From Pandoraea commovens (GTDB taxonomy: Bacteria; Pseudomonadota; Gammaproteobacteria; Burkholderiales; Burkholderiaceae), in assembly GCF_902459615.1 (NCBI RefSeq), contig NZ_CABPSA010000001.1:682001-746000 (forward strand): 64,000 nt of DNA, read 5' to 3'. A model generated the notes under the pieces. That model saw only the letters and a list, made by a program, of their open reading frames with translations, was not told where the DNA came from and did not search any database. Of this stretch, positions 47,147 through 57,889 are shown piece after piece; position 1 is the stretch's first letter, and every line of letters starts with the position of its first letter. Position numbers and translations under genes: made by a program.

Positions 47147-47238
47147 TGTAACCCCCTTGCAAGGATAGTAGGCGATTGAGCCGCGGAGGCGCTCTTTGCG
47201 CGCCTTGACATTGATCTGAGAGGTCCGCTGGCTTTGCC

Positions 47239-47267
47239 ATTAGACAAGCCGCAAACCCTGATGTCAA
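47239..47267 (-). promoter_or_regulatory. Sigma-70 promoter of hupB
   Basis: On the minus strand a perfect TTGACA (47262-47267) is followed after exactly 17 nt by TCTAAT (47239-47244). The predicted start point gives a leader of about 85 nt before the hupB GTG. Confidence 0.75.
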
Positions 47268-47353
47268 GCCGTTTTGCGGCGTTCTGACTGCATCGGAAGC
47301 ACTCCTGAATCAGTGCTTGCCGGACGTTATTTTCGAGCACTTTGCGTGAATAA

Positions 47354-47384
47354 AAAAAGCCCGGGGGAAAACCCCGAGCTTTTT
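47354..47384 (-). terminator. Intrinsic terminator of lon
   Basis: A 13-bp stem with one mismatch (AAAAAGC-C-CGGGG pairing CCCCG-A-GCTTTTT) is followed on the minus strand by T residues. It lies 58 nt after the lon stop, so hupB is expressed from its own promoter. Confidence 0.85.
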
Positions 47385-47441
47385 GAACGTTTTTCTATCG
47401 GGCTAGGACCGCACTGCGATCCATCGCCCGACGAAACCCGC

Positions 47442-49862
47442 TTAGTGCTTGATGACGTCCTGCTTGCCGCTCGCGTCTGCGTTCGGCGTCACAGGCGCTG
47501 CCTTGGCTTCTTCTTCCGGCAACGGCGCCGGTGCATGCTCCAGTGCGAGTTCAAGCACCTTGTCGATCCAGCGCACCGGCACGATCTCCAGCGCGTTCTT
47601 GACCGTATCCGGAATCTCGGCGAGATCCTTCACGTTCTCTTCCGGAATCAACACGAGCTTGATGCCACCGCGATGCGCTGCGAGCAGCTTCTCCTTGAGA
47701 CCACCGATCGGCAACACTTCGCCGCGCAGCGTGATCTCGCCGGTCATCGCCACATCCGCACGCACCGGAATCCCTGTGAGCACCGACACGAGCGCCGTCG
47801 TCATCGCGATACCAGCGGACGGACCGTCCTTCGGCGTCGCGCCTTCGGGCACGTGAATGTGGATGTCCTTCTTCTCGAACTGCTCGTCGGACACGCCGAG
47901 ACGACGTGCACGCGAACGCACCACCGAGCGTGCCGCCTCGACCGACTCCTTCATCACGTCGCCGAGCGAACCCGTGCGGATAATGTTGCCCTTGCCAGGC
48001 ATCAGCGCCGCCTCGATCGTCAGCAGATCGCCACCGACTTCCGTCCACGCCAGACCCGTGACCTGACCGATCTGGTTCTCCTTCATGGCCAGACCGAAGT
48101 CGAACTTGCGCACGCCGAGGAAGTTGTCGAGATTGCCGGCATCGACCTTGATCGACGAGCCATCGACCTTCTTGAGCAGCAACATCTTCACGACCTTGCG
48201 GCAGATCTTCGAGATTTCACGCTCAAGCGAACGCACACCCGCTTCACGCGTGTAGTAACGAATGATGTCGCGAATCGCGGCTTCCGTCAGATCGATTTCG
48301 CCTTCCTTCAACCCGTTGTTCTTCTTCTGCTTCGGCAGCAGATAACGCTGGGCGATGTTGACCTTCTCGTCTTCCGTGTAACCCGACAAACGGATCACTT
48401 CCATACGGTCGAGCAACGGTGCCGGAATGTTCAGCGAGTTCGATGTCGCCACGAACATCACATCCGACAGATCGAAGTCGACTTCGACGTAGTGGTCCGA
48501 GAACGTGTGGTTCTGTTCCGGATCGAGCACTTCGAGCAACGCCGAGCTCGGGTCGCCACGGAAGTCCATGCCCATCTTGTCCACTTCATCGAGCAGGAAC
48601 AGCGGGTTGCGCACGGCGACCTTCGAGAGGCTCTGCAGAATCTTGCCGGGCATCGAACCGATGTACGTGCGACGGTGACCGCGAATCTCGGCCTCGTCAC
48701 GCACGCCGCCCAGCGCCATACGCACGAACTTGCGGTTCGTGGCACGCGCAATCGACTGACCGAGCGAGGTCTTACCGACACCAGGGGGCCCGACCAGGCA
48801 CAGGATCGGCGCCTTGACCTTGTCCACGCGCTGTTGCACAGCAAGATACTCAAGGATGCGTTCCTTGACCTTCTCGAGACCGAAGTGGTCTTCGTCGAGC
48901 ACCTTCTCGGCGTTCGTCAGATCGTTATTGACCTTGCTCTTCTTGCGCCACGGCAGACCGACCAGCGTGTCGATGTAGTTGCGCACGACAGTCGCTTCTG
49001 CCGACATCGGCGACATCAGCTTGAGCTTCTTGAGTTCGGCGTCGGCCTTCTTCTTGGCTTCCTTGGGCAGGTGCGCTGCCTTGATGCGCTTCTCGAGTTC
49101 TTCGAGATCCGCACCCTCTTCGCCTTCACCCAGTTCCTTCTGGATCGCCTTGACCTGCTCGTTCAGGTAGTACTCGCGCTGGCTCTTTTCCATCTGGCGC
49201 TTTACGCGGCCACGAATGCGCTTTTCCACCTGGAGAATGTCGATCTCGCTCTCGAGCTGCGCGAGCAAATGCTCAAGGCGCTCGATGACCGGGAACATCT
49301 CCAGAATCTTCTGCTTCTGCTCCAGCTTGAGCGGCAGGTGTGCGGCGATGGTGTCAGCCAGACGACCCGCTTCGTCGATGCCCGACAGCGACGTCAGGAT
49401 CTCCGGCGGAATCTTCTTGTTGAGCTTCACGTACTGATCGAACTGCGCCACGATCGCACGACGCAGGGCCTCGGATTCCGGCGAATTGCCGTCGTCCGGC
49501 TCAAGCGGCATGACTTCCGACGTGAACTGGGTTTCTTCTTCGTCCACACTCAGGGTGCGGGCGCGTTGAATCCCTTCGACGAGCACCTTGACGGTGCCAT
49601 CGGGCAGTTTGAGCATTTGCAGGATGTTCGCCACGCAGCCGATCTCGTAGAGATCCTTGGACGTGGGCTCATCCTTGGCCGCGGCTTTCTGCGCGACCAG
49701 CATGATGTGCTTGCCGCCTTCCATCGCGGTTTCAAGCGCTTTAATCGATTTCGGACGCCCCACGAAAAGGGGAATCACCATGTGCGGAAACACGACCACG
49801 TCGCGCAGAGGCAACAGGGGCAGTTGAATCGCTTCGGGCGGGAGGATTTGGGTGCCTGACAT
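47442..49862 (-). CDS. lon: ATP-dependent Lon protease
   Basis: An 806-residue AAA+ serine protease degrading misfolded and regulatory proteins. The N-terminal substrate domain ([23 protein letters not shown]) is followed by Walker [10 protein letters not shown], Walker [12 protein letters not shown], and the protease domain with catalytic Ser in KDGPSAGIA and a Lys further on. I start at the ATG 49862 because GGGGA lies 7 nt upstream; an in-frame ATG at 49874 adds four residues. The C-terminal tail is Ala/Glu/Pro-rich. Confidence 0.97.
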   Translation of the reverse strand: MSGTQILPPEAIQLPLLPLRDVVVFPHMVIPLFVGRPKSIKALETAMEGGKHIMLVAQKAAAKDEPTSKDLYEIGCVANILQMLKLPDGTVKVLVEGIQRARTLSVDEEETQFTSEVMPLEPDDGNSPESEALRRAIVAQFDQYVKLNKKIPPEILTSLSGIDEAGRLADTIAAHLPLKLEQKQKILEMFPVIERLEHLLAQLESEIDILQVEKRIRGRVKRQMEKSQREYYLNEQVKAIQKELGEGEEGADLEELEKRIKAAHLPKEAKKKADAELKKLKLMSPMSAEATVVRNYIDTLVGLPWRKKSKVNNDLTNAEKVLDEDHFGLEKVKERILEYLAVQQRVDKVKAPILCLVGPPGVGKTSLGQSIARATNRKFVRMALGGVRDEAEIRGHRRTYIGSMPGKILQSLSKVAVRNPLFLLDEVDKMGMDFRGDPSSALLEVLDPEQNHTFSDHYVEVDFDLSDVMFVATSNSLNIPAPLLDRMEVIRLSGYTEDEKVNIAQRYLLPKQKKNNGLKEGEIDLTEAAIRDIIRYYTREAGVRSLEREISKICRKVVKMLLLKKVDGSSIKVDAGNLDNFLGVRKFDFGLAMKENQIGQVTGLAWTEVGGDLLTIEAALMPGKGNIIRTGSLGDVMKESVEAARSVVRSRARRLGVSDEQFEKKDIHIHVPEGATPKDGPSAGIAMTTALVSVLTGIPVRADVAMTGEITLRGEVLPIGGLKEKLLAAHRGGIKLVLIPEENVKDLAEIPDTVKNALEIVPVRWIDKVLELALEHAPAPLPEEEAKAAPVTPNADASGKQDVIKH

Positions 49863-49900
49863 CTCGTTCCCCATATTTAACGATACCGTTGTGTTCCAGC

Positions 49901-49929
49901 TAATTGAGGCCGCCGGCGAGAATTACAAG
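49901..49929 (-). promoter_or_regulatory. Candidate sigma-32 promoter of lon
   Basis: On the minus strand CTTGTAA (49923-49929) and, 13 nt on, CCTCAATTA (49901-49909) resemble the heat-shock boxes CTTGAAA and CCCCATNTA. The deduced start would be about 30 nt before the lon ATG. Match is by eye. Confidence 0.45.
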
Positions 49930-50001
49930 AGGCTGGAAAAGCCCTTTCGCCAACAAGTTGCACCACTCGGGGTTTCATTGCCCGTGGCACTAGTATGAAG
50001 G

Positions 50002-50034
50002 AAAAAAAGCCGTCCATGTTTCCATGAACGGCTT
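50002..50034 (-). terminator. Intrinsic terminator of clpX
   Basis: AAGCCGT pairs with ACGGCTT, extended after one mismatch by CATG/CATG around a short loop, and seven T residues follow on the minus strand. It separates clpX from lon. Confidence 0.88.
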
Positions 50035-50056
50035 GGGGTAGCGCTAAGTTGACCGT

Positions 50057-51337
50057 TCAATTGGAGCCGGCAACCTTGGGCGACTCCTGATAGATCAAAA
50101 GCGGCTTTCCGTCGCCACTGATGGCGTTTTCATCAAGGATGACCTTGGTCACGCCCTTAAGCGACGGCAACTCGTACATGACTTCCAGCAAGGCCTGTTC
50201 GATGATCGAACGCAGGCCGCGCGCACCCGTCTTGCGCTTGATCGCCTTGCGCGCCACGGCATGCATGGCGGCCGGGCGAATCTCCAGCTCGACGCCTTCC
50301 ATCAAGAACAGACGTTGATACTGTTTAACCAGCGCGTTCTTCGGCTCGATCAGGATCGTGACCAGCGCGTCTTCGTCAAGCTTACCCAACGTGGCAACCA
50401 CCGGCAGACGACCAATCAGTTCCGGAATAAGACCGAACTTGATCAGATCCTCGGGTTCGACGTCGCGCAGCAATTCGCCTGCGTCCCGCTCTTCGCCCGT
50501 CTTGACCGTCGCGCCAAAACCAATCCCCGTCTTTTCCGTACGGTTCATGATGATCTTTTCGAGACCATCGAACGCGCCGCCGCAAATGAAGAGGATGTTC
50601 GTCGTGTCGACCTGGATGAAATCCTGGTTCGGATGCTTGCGACCGCCCTGCGGCGGCACCGACGCCATCGTGCCTTCGACCAGCTTGAGCAGCGCCTGCT
50701 GCACGCCTTCGCCCGACACGTCGCGCGTAATCGACGGGTTGTCCGACTTACGGCTGATCTTGTCGATTTCGTCGATGTAGACAATGCCCTTCTGCGCCTG
50801 CTCGATCTCGTAATTGCAGTTCTGCAGGAGCTTCTGGATGATGTTTTCGACGTCTTCACCCACATAACCGGCTTCGGTCAGCGTGGTGGCGTCGGCAATC
50901 ACGAAAGGCACGTTGAGCAGACGCGCGAGCGTCTGCGCGAGCAGCGTCTTGCCCGAGCCGGTCGGCCCGATCAGCAGGATGTTGCTCTTGGAAAGTTCGA
51001 CCTCGTCGCGCTTGTCGCCGAGGTGCTTCAATCGCTTGTAATGGTTATAGACCGCAACCGCCAGAATCTTCTTGGCCCGGTCCTGACCGATCACATACTG
51101 ATCGAGACTCTCGCGAATTTCCTGCGGGGACGGCAGATCGGACTTGGCGCCGCTGCCGCTCTCGTCTTCGGCCGCTGCGGCCTCGTCGCGAATAATCTCA
51201 TTGCACAGATCAATGCACTCGTCGCAAATGAATACGGACGGACCTGCGATGAGCTTCTTGACCTCGTGCTGGCTCTTTCCGCAGAAGGAGCAGTAGAGCA
51301 GCTTTTCGCCGTTGGAAGTGCTTTTTTTATCCACCAT
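50057..51337 (-). CDS. clpX: ClpX, ATPase subunit of ClpXP
   Basis: A 426-residue AAA+ unfoldase. The N-terminal zinc-binding domain has four cysteines (CSFCGKS and [10 protein letters not shown]). Walker A is [12 protein letters not shown], Walker B YIDEIDKI, and the IGF loop that docks ClpP is [10 protein letters not shown]. It recognises tagged substrates such as ssrA and feeds them to ClpP, encoded 236 nt upstream on the same strand. Confidence 0.97.
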   Translation of the reverse strand: MVDKKSTSNGEKLLYCSFCGKSQHEVKKLIAGPSVFICDECIDLCNEIIRDEAAAAEDESGSGAKSDLPSPQEIRESLDQYVIGQDRAKKILAVAVYNHYKRLKHLGDKRDEVELSKSNILLIGPTGSGKTLLAQTLARLLNVPFVIADATTLTEAGYVGEDVENIIQKLLQNCNYEIEQAQKGIVYIDEIDKISRKSDNPSITRDVSGEGVQQALLKLVEGTMASVPPQGGRKHPNQDFIQVDTTNILFICGGAFDGLEKIIMNRTEKTGIGFGATVKTGEERDAGELLRDVEPEDLIKFGLIPELIGRLPVVATLGKLDEDALVTILIEPKNALVKQYQRLFLMEGVELEIRPAAMHAVARKAIKRKTGARGLRSIIEQALLEVMYELPSLKGVTKVILDENAISGDGKPLLIYQESPKVAGSN

Positions 51338-51573
51338 ATCTGTGTCAGCCTGCTAGCAATTTGCGCCCCGGTCGTCCCCCGCCGGGGGCGGCAAACGCGG
51401 CATACGTGAATCCCATTGTAACGCCATGCTGTACGAGCGTGTGGCCCACTCGCGACAGCCTTAAATTCCCTTTAACGACAAACACTTGGCGCGATCACCC
51501 AGCTTCCCGAATCGAAAATGCCAGGTGTCGCGCCAACGATTTTGCCGTCAGGCGCCCCGTCTTCGGGTCCGAA

Positions 51574-52230
51574 TCAGGGACGCTTTTCGAGCACGCGATC
51601 GATCAAACCGTACTCGACGGCGTCGGCGGCGGACTTGAAGTTGTCTCGGTCGGTATCGCGTGCGATCACTTCGAGCGACTGCCCGGTGTTCTCAGCGAGC
51701 AGACGATTCAACCGGTCCTTGAGCAGGAGGATTTCCTTGGCGTGAATCTCGATGTCCGACGCCTGACCACGCGCACCGCCCAGCGGCTGGTGAATCATGA
51801 TGCGTGCGTTCGGCAGAGCAAAACGCTTGCCCTTCTCACCGGCGGCCAGCAGGAAAGCGCCCATGCTCGCAGCCATACCGAGGCACAGCGTCGAGACCGC
51901 CGGCTTGACGAACTGCATCGTGTCGTAAATCGCCAGGCCTGCCGAGACGGAACCGCCCGGCGAATTGATGTACATCGAGATTTCCTTGTCCGGATTTTCG
52001 CTCTCGAGGAACAGCAATTGGGCGACGACGAGGTTGGCGCTCTGGTCGTTGACCTCGCCAACCATGAAAATGATGCGCTCTTTGAGGAGTCGCGAATAAA
52101 TATCGTAAGCGCGCTCACCACGACCACTTTGCTCGACGACCATCGGCACGAGGCCAAGGCCTTGCGTTTCGAGGGCGGAGTTGTGCGTCTGGGAGGCGAG
52201 TTGGGCGAGCAATTCGGAACGGGTAATCAT
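51574..52230 (-). CDS. clpP: ClpP protease subunit
   Basis: A 218-residue serine peptidase forming the tetradecameric ClpP chamber. The triad is Ser122 (GMAASMGAF), His147 (IMIHQPLGG) and Asp196 (DRDNF), each exactly 11 positions after the mature E. coli numbering. The N-terminus ([10 protein letters not shown]) includes the processed propeptide boundary. The preceding tig gene has its own terminator, so clpP probably starts a clpP-clpX transcript. Confidence 0.97.
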   Translation of the reverse strand: MITRSELLAQLASQTHNSALETQGLGLVPMVVEQSGRGERAYDIYSRLLKERIIFMVGEVNDQSANLVVAQLLFLESENPDKEISMYINSPGGSVSAGLAIYDTMQFVKPAVSTLCLGMAASMGAFLLAAGEKGKRFALPNARIMIHQPLGGARGQASDIEIHAKEILLLKDRLNRLLAENTGQSLEVIARDTDRDNFKSAADAVEYGLIDRVLEKRP

Positions 52231-52295
52231 ATCGGTTCGACCCTTCTATCGAGATGGTTTTGCGCGCCGCAAGGAGGAAGCCCGAAGGCCATTTG

Positions 52296-52332
52296 GAAAA
52301 GAACCGCCACGGCCTTGCGGCCGCGGCGGTTC
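52296..52332 (-). terminator. Intrinsic terminator of tig
   Basis: GAACCGCC pairs with GGCGGTTC and the stem continues with C/G-rich inner pairs, followed by TTTT on the minus strand. It lies 20 nt after the tig stop. Confidence 0.8.
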
Positions 52333-52352
52333 AGTCGGTCGTATCGCGCCGA

Positions 52353-53693
52353 TTAGGATTGCGTGTTGCCAGCCAGCTCTTCAAAGCTAACTTGCTTGTC
52401 GGTCACCTTGGCCTTGCCAAGGACGAACTCGACCACGTTGTTCTCGACGACGAAACCTTCCATTTCCGCCATGCGCTGCTGATCGCCATAGTACCAGCGG
52501 ACGACTTCTTGCGGGTCTTCGTAGCTCTTCGCGAACTCTTCGACTTCGGCCTTGATCTGGTCCGGCTTGGCTTGCAGGTCGTTTTGCTTGACCAGCTCGG
52601 CAAGGATCAGACCCAGCTTCACGCGACGCTCGGCTTGTTCCTTGAACATTTCAGCCGGGATCGGCACGTTGCCGGCGTTCGGCACGCCACGCTGTGCGAG
52701 GTCCTGGCGGGCCATCGCCACGAGGCGTTCCTGATCCTGTTCGATCAGCGCGTTCGGCACGTCGAGTTCCGACACCGAGATCAGGGCGTTCATGACCTGA
52801 TCCTTGAGGAGCGCCTGCGTGCGACGCTTCACTTCGCGCGACAGGTTTTCCTTGATGTCGGCGCGCATCTTTTCGATGCTGCCGTCGGCGATGCCGAGCG
52901 ACTTGGCGAATTCGCCGTCGACTTCCGGCAGGTGCGCCCACTCGACCTTCTTGAGCGTGACGGTGAACGTGGCGGTCTTACCGGCCACTTCCTTGCCGTG
53001 GTACTCGTCCGGGAACTTGAGTTCGAATTCCTTCGCTTCGCCGACCTTCAGGCCCAGCGTTGCCTTTTCGAATTCCGGGAGCATGCGGCCTTCGCCCAGC
53101 ACGAACACGAAGTCTTCGGCGCTGCCGCCTGCGAACACTTCACCGTCGATCTTGCCGACGAAGTCGACCGTCACGCGGTCGCCGTCCTTGGCTTCGACCG
53201 AGCCGCCGTCGCCGTGGGCGCCGGCTTCACCGCGCACGTGGTAGTGCACGCGCTGCTTGCGCAGGATGTCGAGGGTGCGATCGATTTCGGCTTCCGAGAC
53301 GTCGGTCGTGGTGCGGCTGACTTCGGCCGTGGCCAGATCGCCGATCTTCACTTCCGGATAGATTTCGAACGTGGCGTCGAAAGCGTATTCGGTCTCGGCG
53401 GCGTCGGCCTTCGGCGCGAAACGCGGCTGACCGGCCACACGCAGGTCCTGGTCCTTGCTGACTTCGAAGAATTGCTGGCCAACCTTGTCGCTGACGACTT
53501 CGGCTTCGACCTGACCACCGTACTGCTGGGTGACCATCTTCAGGGGCACCTTGCCCGGACGGAAGCCCGGCATGCGAACCGTCTTCGACAGTCGCTGAAT
53601 GCGCGTCGCGACTTCTTTTTCGACGTCCTGCTTGAGCAGGGTGATGGTAAAGCGACGCTCGAGCTTGCCGAGGTTTTCAACAGCGATAGTCAT
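52353..53693 (-). CDS. tig: Trigger factor
   Basis: A 446-residue ribosome-associated chaperone with peptidyl-prolyl isomerase activity. The ribosome-binding signature is GFRPGKVP near residue 45. The FKBP domain lies at about 170-255 ([26 protein letters not shown]). The C-terminal arms form the chaperone cradle. It heads the tig-clpP-clpX-lon quality-control group. Confidence 0.96.
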   Translation of the reverse strand: MTIAVENLGKLERRFTITLLKQDVEKEVATRIQRLSKTVRMPGFRPGKVPLKMVTQQYGGQVEAEVVSDKVGQQFFEVSKDQDLRVAGQPRFAPKADAAETEYAFDATFEIYPEVKIGDLATAEVSRTTTDVSEAEIDRTLDILRKQRVHYHVRGEAGAHGDGGSVEAKDGDRVTVDFVGKIDGEVFAGGSAEDFVFVLGEGRMLPEFEKATLGLKVGEAKEFELKFPDEYHGKEVAGKTATFTVTLKKVEWAHLPEVDGEFAKSLGIADGSIEKMRADIKENLSREVKRRTQALLKDQVMNALISVSELDVPNALIEQDQERLVAMARQDLAQRGVPNAGNVPIPAEMFKEQAERRVKLGLILAELVKQNDLQAKPDQIKAEVEEFAKSYEDPQEVVRWYYGDQQRMAEMEGFVVENNVVEFVLGKAKVTDKQVSFEELAGNTQS

Positions 53694-53863
53694 GAGGATA
53701 TTCGTCCATCCAGAGGGTCGTTCTGTGTTGCGGCGAGGGAATGCCGCAAGCGGACCCTGTCAGTTAATCAACCTTGGGCCGGAACCGACGATGCGACGCC
53801 GGCTTCCCTCCGCACCCGACGAATCGGGTTAGCGCCAAAACGGTCTTGCACACAAAGCGGAAC

Positions 53864-53872
53864 ATTTTAGCA
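53864..53872 (-). promoter_or_regulatory. Extended -10 element upstream of tig
   Basis: On the minus strand TGCTAAAAT has the TGn extension of an extended -10 promoter. The -35 region is poor, which such promoters tolerate. It is the only convincing sigma-70 element in the region. Confidence 0.45.
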
Positions 53873-54047
53873 AACTATTGTCCCGCCTCCAGACTTTCCG
53901 GCTGGAAAGCACCGAAATCAGACCTTTCCACCTTCCCCGAAGTTCGCCGTCCCGAAAAACGTGACCCCCGGCAGCCGCTGCCCCAAACGCAGATTAGAGG
54001 ACGACACCCACAAAAAGCGCTTGGGAGACGTCCGCTTAACGCCTAGG

Positions 54048-54067
54048 ATTCAATCGAACGTTTGAAT
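54048..54067. promoter_or_regulatory. Candidate operator of the PsrA-like regulator
   Basis: ATTCAA (54048-54053) and TTGAAT (54062-54067) form a perfect inverted repeat with an 8-nt centre containing CGAACG, followed by GAAAC at 54069. The 20-bp size and position, 80 nt before the regulator start, fit autoregulation by a TetR dimer. Confidence 0.5.
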
Positions 54068-54147
54068 GAAACATCGGTTCCTGAGGATGGTGCAGTGTTG
54101 TGCCATCCGTCCCTGGGTCCGTCCCCGAAAAACACAGGAGGTTCGTC

Positions 54148-54972
54148 GTGAGTCCTCGCGTCTCGGCCGGCCGTCAAGCTGGCGACACCAAACTGCGCAT
54201 TCTCGATGCGGCAGAAGACCTGTTCATCGAATTCGGCTATGAAGCCATGTCCCTGCGCCAGATCACCTCGCGCGCCGAGGTCAATCTGGCGGCCGTCAAC
54301 TATCACTTCGGCAGTAAGGAAACGTTGCTCCAGGCGATGCTCTCGCGCCGGCTGGACCGGCTAAACGACGAACGCCTCGCCCTGCTCACGCGTGCCGAGG
54401 CCACGTGGCCAGCCCCGAAGCTGACGTGCGAACACGTGCTGGGTGCCATGTTCATCCCGGCCCTCGCTATCTCCCATCATCGGGACATCGGCGGCCCCGC
54501 ATTCCTGCGGTTGCTAGGACGCGTCTACGCCGACCCCTCGCCCTTCATCCGCGACTATCTGCAACAGCATTACGCCCCGGTTTTCGAGCGCTTCTTTGAA
54601 GCCTTCGCACGCGCGTTGCCGGAGTTGCCGCGTCAGGAATTGGGCTGGCGTCTGCACTTCGCGTTGCAGGCGTTGTCCGGCGTGCTCGCCAGCAGCGACA
54701 CCTCCCGCCTGATCGACACGTTCGCACAGGGACAGCCGATGGGCGACCTGCAAGTCGTGGCACGCCTGACGGCACTCATGGTGGCCGCGCTCAAGGCCCC
54801 GATGCCGGGCGACGAGCAACTGGCGAGCTTCGCTGCCGTTTTCGCGCTGGCGAAAGACGCCGACGTCACCCCGCCGCGCGAAGCCGGACAAGCGTCCGGG
54901 CACACTGAATCTCGGACTCACGAGGGCGGCCCGGAATCGAGCGCCAGCGACCGTTCGCTCGCGAACGTCTGA
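54148..54972 (+). CDS. TetR-family regulator, PsrA-like (fatty-acid responsive)
   Basis: A 274-residue one-component repressor. The N-terminal helix-turn-helix (RILDAAEDLFIEFGYEAMSL, then ITSRAEVNLAAVNYHFGSKETL) is close in pattern to Pseudomonas PsrA, which senses long-chain fatty acids and controls beta-oxidation genes. The C-terminal 40 residues are an acidic, polar extension. GTG at 54148 has a perfect AGGAGG 6 nt upstream. It directly precedes the fadE-fabG-maoC-thiolase-fadD row, its likely targets. Confidence 0.85.
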   Translation: MSPRVSAGRQAGDTKLRILDAAEDLFIEFGYEAMSLRQITSRAEVNLAAVNYHFGSKETLLQAMLSRRLDRLNDERLALLTRAEATWPAPKLTCEHVLGAMFIPALAISHHRDIGGPAFLRLLGRVYADPSPFIRDYLQQHYAPVFERFFEAFARALPELPRQELGWRLHFALQALSGVLASSDTSRLIDTFAQGQPMGDLQVVARLTALMVAALKAPMPGDEQLASFAAVFALAKDADVTPPREAGQASGHTESRTHEGGPESSASDRSLANV

Positions 54973-55312
54973 CGTAAAAATTCGCCAACTACGCGGCCGG
55001 ACAAAGGGCCGCGCAGGCCAACGCACCTCGCGCTTGCCGCATCATCCGACTACCGCGTAACCCGCGCTGGACGGCCGTCGGCTTTCCATCGCGTGATGGT
55101 TTCACGTTTCGACGCTTTACTCGAATTCCCGGCGCACCATTGCGTCGCCGAACGATCCAACAACAACGCCGTCACCGAATCCCACTGCGCACAACGCCAG
55201 CGAAGATCGACAGACGGCACGAGGACGACAGCTCCGGCGCTGCGTTCGCCCCTCGGGGCGCGCGGGGCCATCTGGCACCGACCGGGGAGCTGAACCCGAA
55301 GGGAGGAGAAAA
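54973..55312 (+). other. Region between regulator and fadE
   Basis: A 340-nt gap. It holds a short GCGGCC/GGCCGC stem at about 54992-55012 that might end the regulator transcript, and a CGCCCC-TC-GGGGCG stem near 55247-55260. I find no convincing -10/-35 pair and no gene. Confidence 0.5.
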
Positions 55313-57814
55313 ATGATGGCCTTATGGATTCTCGCGTTTGTCGTGGGCGTCACAGCCCTGCTTTTCTACCGTGCACACGCCTGGCAATGGCTGATCGCCA
55401 CCGTCCTGTGGGTGGGCGCAGGCATCTCGCTCGGACTGACGGGAACGGTCGCGACAGCGATTCTCGCCGTCGTACTCATCCTTCCCGCGTTGATTCTCAG
55501 CATCGGCCCGCTACGCCGCGCGTGGGTCACTGCGCCGATGCTCGCCAAGTTCCGGTCGATCATGCCGGAAATGTCGGATACCGAAAAAGATGCGATTGAA
55601 GCCGGTACCGTCTGGTGGGACGCCGACCTGTTCTCCGGCCGCCCCGACTGGGACAAATTCAGCGCTATGCCTGCTCCCGCCCTGTCGGCCGACGAGCAGG
55701 CATTCATGGACAATCAGGTCGAGCATCTTTGCGATCTGTCGAACGACTGGGAAAGCACGCAGGTCTGGCAGGACCTGCCGCCCAAGGCCTGGCAATACGC
55801 AAAGGATGCAGGCTTTCTCGGCATGATCATTCCGAAGCGTTACGGCGGCCTCGAATTCTCCGCCTACGCACACTCGCAAGTGGTGATGAAGCTGGCGTCC
55901 CGCTGTTCCGCTGCGGCTGTTTCAGTGATGGTGCCGAACTCGCTCGGTCCGGCCGAACTGCTGTTGCACTACGGCACCGAAGACCAGAAGAACTACTATC
56001 TCCCCCGCCTCGCCAAGGGCGAAGAAATCCCCTGCTTTGCGCTGACGAGTCCCTATGCGGGCTCGGACGCCGCCGCCATTCCGGACATAGGCATTGTCTG
56101 CCGCGGCATGCATGAGGGCCGCGAGACCCTTGGTTTTCGCGTCACCTGGAACAAGCGCTACATCACACTAGGCCCTATCGCCACGGTGCTCGGCCTGGCG
56201 TTCCGCGCGCTCGACCCCGACCATCTGCTGGGCGACGACGCCGAACCCGGCATTACCTGCGCGCTGATTCCCACGAAGCACCCGGGCGTCGTGATCGGCC
56301 GTCGTCACTGGCCGCTGAACGCCGTCTTCCAGAACGGCCCGAACTCCGGCAAAGACGTCTTCATCCCGCTCGACTGGGTGATCGGTGGACAGGCACAAGT
56401 GGGCAAGGGCTGGCGGATGCTGATGGAATGTCTCGCCGCAGGCCGCGCGATTTCGTTGCCGTCGTCGAACGTCGGTTACTCGAAGATCGCCGTGCGCGCG
56501 ACCGGCGCGTATGCGGCCGTGCGTCGCCAGTTCCGCACGCCGATCGGCAAGTTCGAAGGGGTACAGGAAGCGCTCGCGCGCATGGCCGGCAACCTCTACG
56601 CGATGGACGCTGCGCGTCGCATGGCGGCATTGGCCGTCGACCTCGGCGAAAAGCCCTCGGTCATCTCGGCCATCGCGAAGTACCACGTGACCGAACGCGC
56701 TCGCAAGGTGGTGAACGACGGCATGGACGTCGTCGCTGGCAAGGGCATCTGCATGGGCCCAAACAACTTCCTTGCCCGCGCCTACCAGCAGATTCCTGTG
56801 TCGATCACCGTGGAAGGCGCGAACATCATGACGCGCTGCCTGATGATCTTCGGTCAGGGTGCGATCCGCTGCCATCCGTATGTGCTTAAGGAGCTGGCTG
56901 CCGCGCAGACGACCGACCACACTGCCGCCGTGTGCGCCTTCGACGACGCCCTCTTCGGCCACCTGACGTTCGTCACGAGCAACATCGTGCGCGGCGCGCT
57001 GCAAGGCATCACGCATGCGCGCTTCTCCGCCGTGCCTTCGAAGGCCGCGCCCGAACTGCACGCCTACTACCGCGCCGCGAACCGCATGTCGACGCTGCTC
57101 GCCATCGCAGCCGACATTTCGATGGCGGTGCTCGGCGGCTCGCTCAAGCGTCGCGAGAGCATTACGGGACGCCTCGGCGACATTCTTTCCCAACTCTTCC
57201 TTCTGACCGCGACGCTCAAGCGCTTCGAGGACGAAGGCCGTCCCGTTGCCGACCTGCCGCTGGTGCATTGGGCTGCGCAGGATGCCCTTTGGCAAGCGCG
57301 CGAGGCCTTCGAGGGCGTGCTGGCGAACTATCCGTCGCGGGGCGTTGCGTGGTGGATGCGTTGGAAGCTGATGCCGCTCGGTCTGCCGTACGCCAAGCCG
57401 TCGGATGCGCTGGCCGCCCGCGTGGCCGAGGTGATGCAAACGCCGGGCGACGCCCGCGAGCGCCTCATCGCTGGCAGCTACTCGCCGAGCCCTGACGTCG
57501 ACGATCTGGCTTACGGCGAAATCGTCTTCCAGATGACGCCGCAGGTCACCGTGATCGAGCAACGTCTGCGCACCGCGATCAAGGAGGGGCGTCTGGCGGC
57601 CATGCCGCAGAGCCTGCCCGAGTTCACTGCCTGGGTGGACCATGCGGCGACGCTGCAACTGGTAAGCGACGACGAGCGCCGCCTGCTGGCGCAGTACGCC
57701 GATTACGCGGCGAAGGCCGTGGCGGTCGACGACTTTCCGGCCGACTTCGGGCGCGCCAGCGACATGCAACAGGCCCGGCGTCAGACCCCGGCGGACGAAG
57801 CACTCACGTCGTGA
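55313..57814 (+). CDS. fadE: Acyl-CoA dehydrogenase FadE
   Basis: An 833-residue FAD enzyme that introduces the first double bond of fatty acyl-CoA. The N-terminus has two hydrophobic segments (about 5-60) as in E. coli FadE (814). The acyl-CoA dehydrogenase core includes CFALTSPYAGSDAAAIPDIG, WPLNAVFQNGPNSGKDVFIP and GKGICMGPNNFLARAYQ; the long C-terminal DUF1974 region follows. GGGAGG precedes the ATG. It opens the fatty-acid operon after the PsrA-like regulator. Confidence 0.94.
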   Translation: MMALWILAFVVGVTALLFYRAHAWQWLIATVLWVGAGISLGLTGTVATAILAVVLILPALILSIGPLRRAWVTAPMLAKFRSIMPEMSDTEKDAIEAGTVWWDADLFSGRPDWDKFSAMPAPALSADEQAFMDNQVEHLCDLSNDWESTQVWQDLPPKAWQYAKDAGFLGMIIPKRYGGLEFSAYAHSQVVMKLASRCSAAAVSVMVPNSLGPAELLLHYGTEDQKNYYLPRLAKGEEIPCFALTSPYAGSDAAAIPDIGIVCRGMHEGRETLGFRVTWNKRYITLGPIATVLGLAFRALDPDHLLGDDAEPGITCALIPTKHPGVVIGRRHWPLNAVFQNGPNSGKDVFIPLDWVIGGQAQVGKGWRMLMECLAAGRAISLPSSNVGYSKIAVRATGAYAAVRRQFRTPIGKFEGVQEALARMAGNLYAMDAARRMAALAVDLGEKPSVISAIAKYHVTERARKVVNDGMDVVAGKGICMGPNNFLARAYQQIPVSITVEGANIMTRCLMIFGQGAIRCHPYVLKELAAAQTTDHTAAVCAFDDALFGHLTFVTSNIVRGALQGITHARFSAVPSKAAPELHAYYRAANRMSTLLAIAADISMAVLGGSLKRRESITGRLGDILSQLFLLTATLKRFEDEGRPVADLPLVHWAAQDALWQAREAFEGVLANYPSRGVAWWMRWKLMPLGLPYAKPSDALAARVAEVMQTPGDARERLIAGSYSPSPDVDDLAYGEIVFQMTPQVTVIEQRLRTAIKEGRLAAMPQSLPEFTAWVDHAATLQLVSDDERRLLAQYADYAAKAVAVDDFPADFGRASDMQQARRQTPADEALTS

Positions 57815-57889
57815 GTCCGGCCGCCACCGCTGCCGACGCTGCCAACTGTTATCAATTTTTCGCCAGAACACTTTGAGGATTTCCGCGCC

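Larger units (their letters stand above)
53694..54147. other. Divergent region between tig and the TetR gene
   Basis: This 454-nt stretch contains the tig leader and the candidate operator of the TetR gene. I see no small gene or RNA with support. The tig leader is long (about 170 nt if the TAAAAT element is used). Confidence 0.6.

Noticed and set aside
47274-49859. An 861-codon open frame opposite lon, and similar long frames opposite fadB, ppiD, clpX, the PepSY reductase and fadE
   Set aside because: All are antisense shadows without motifs or ribosome-binding sites; the sense genes are unmistakable.
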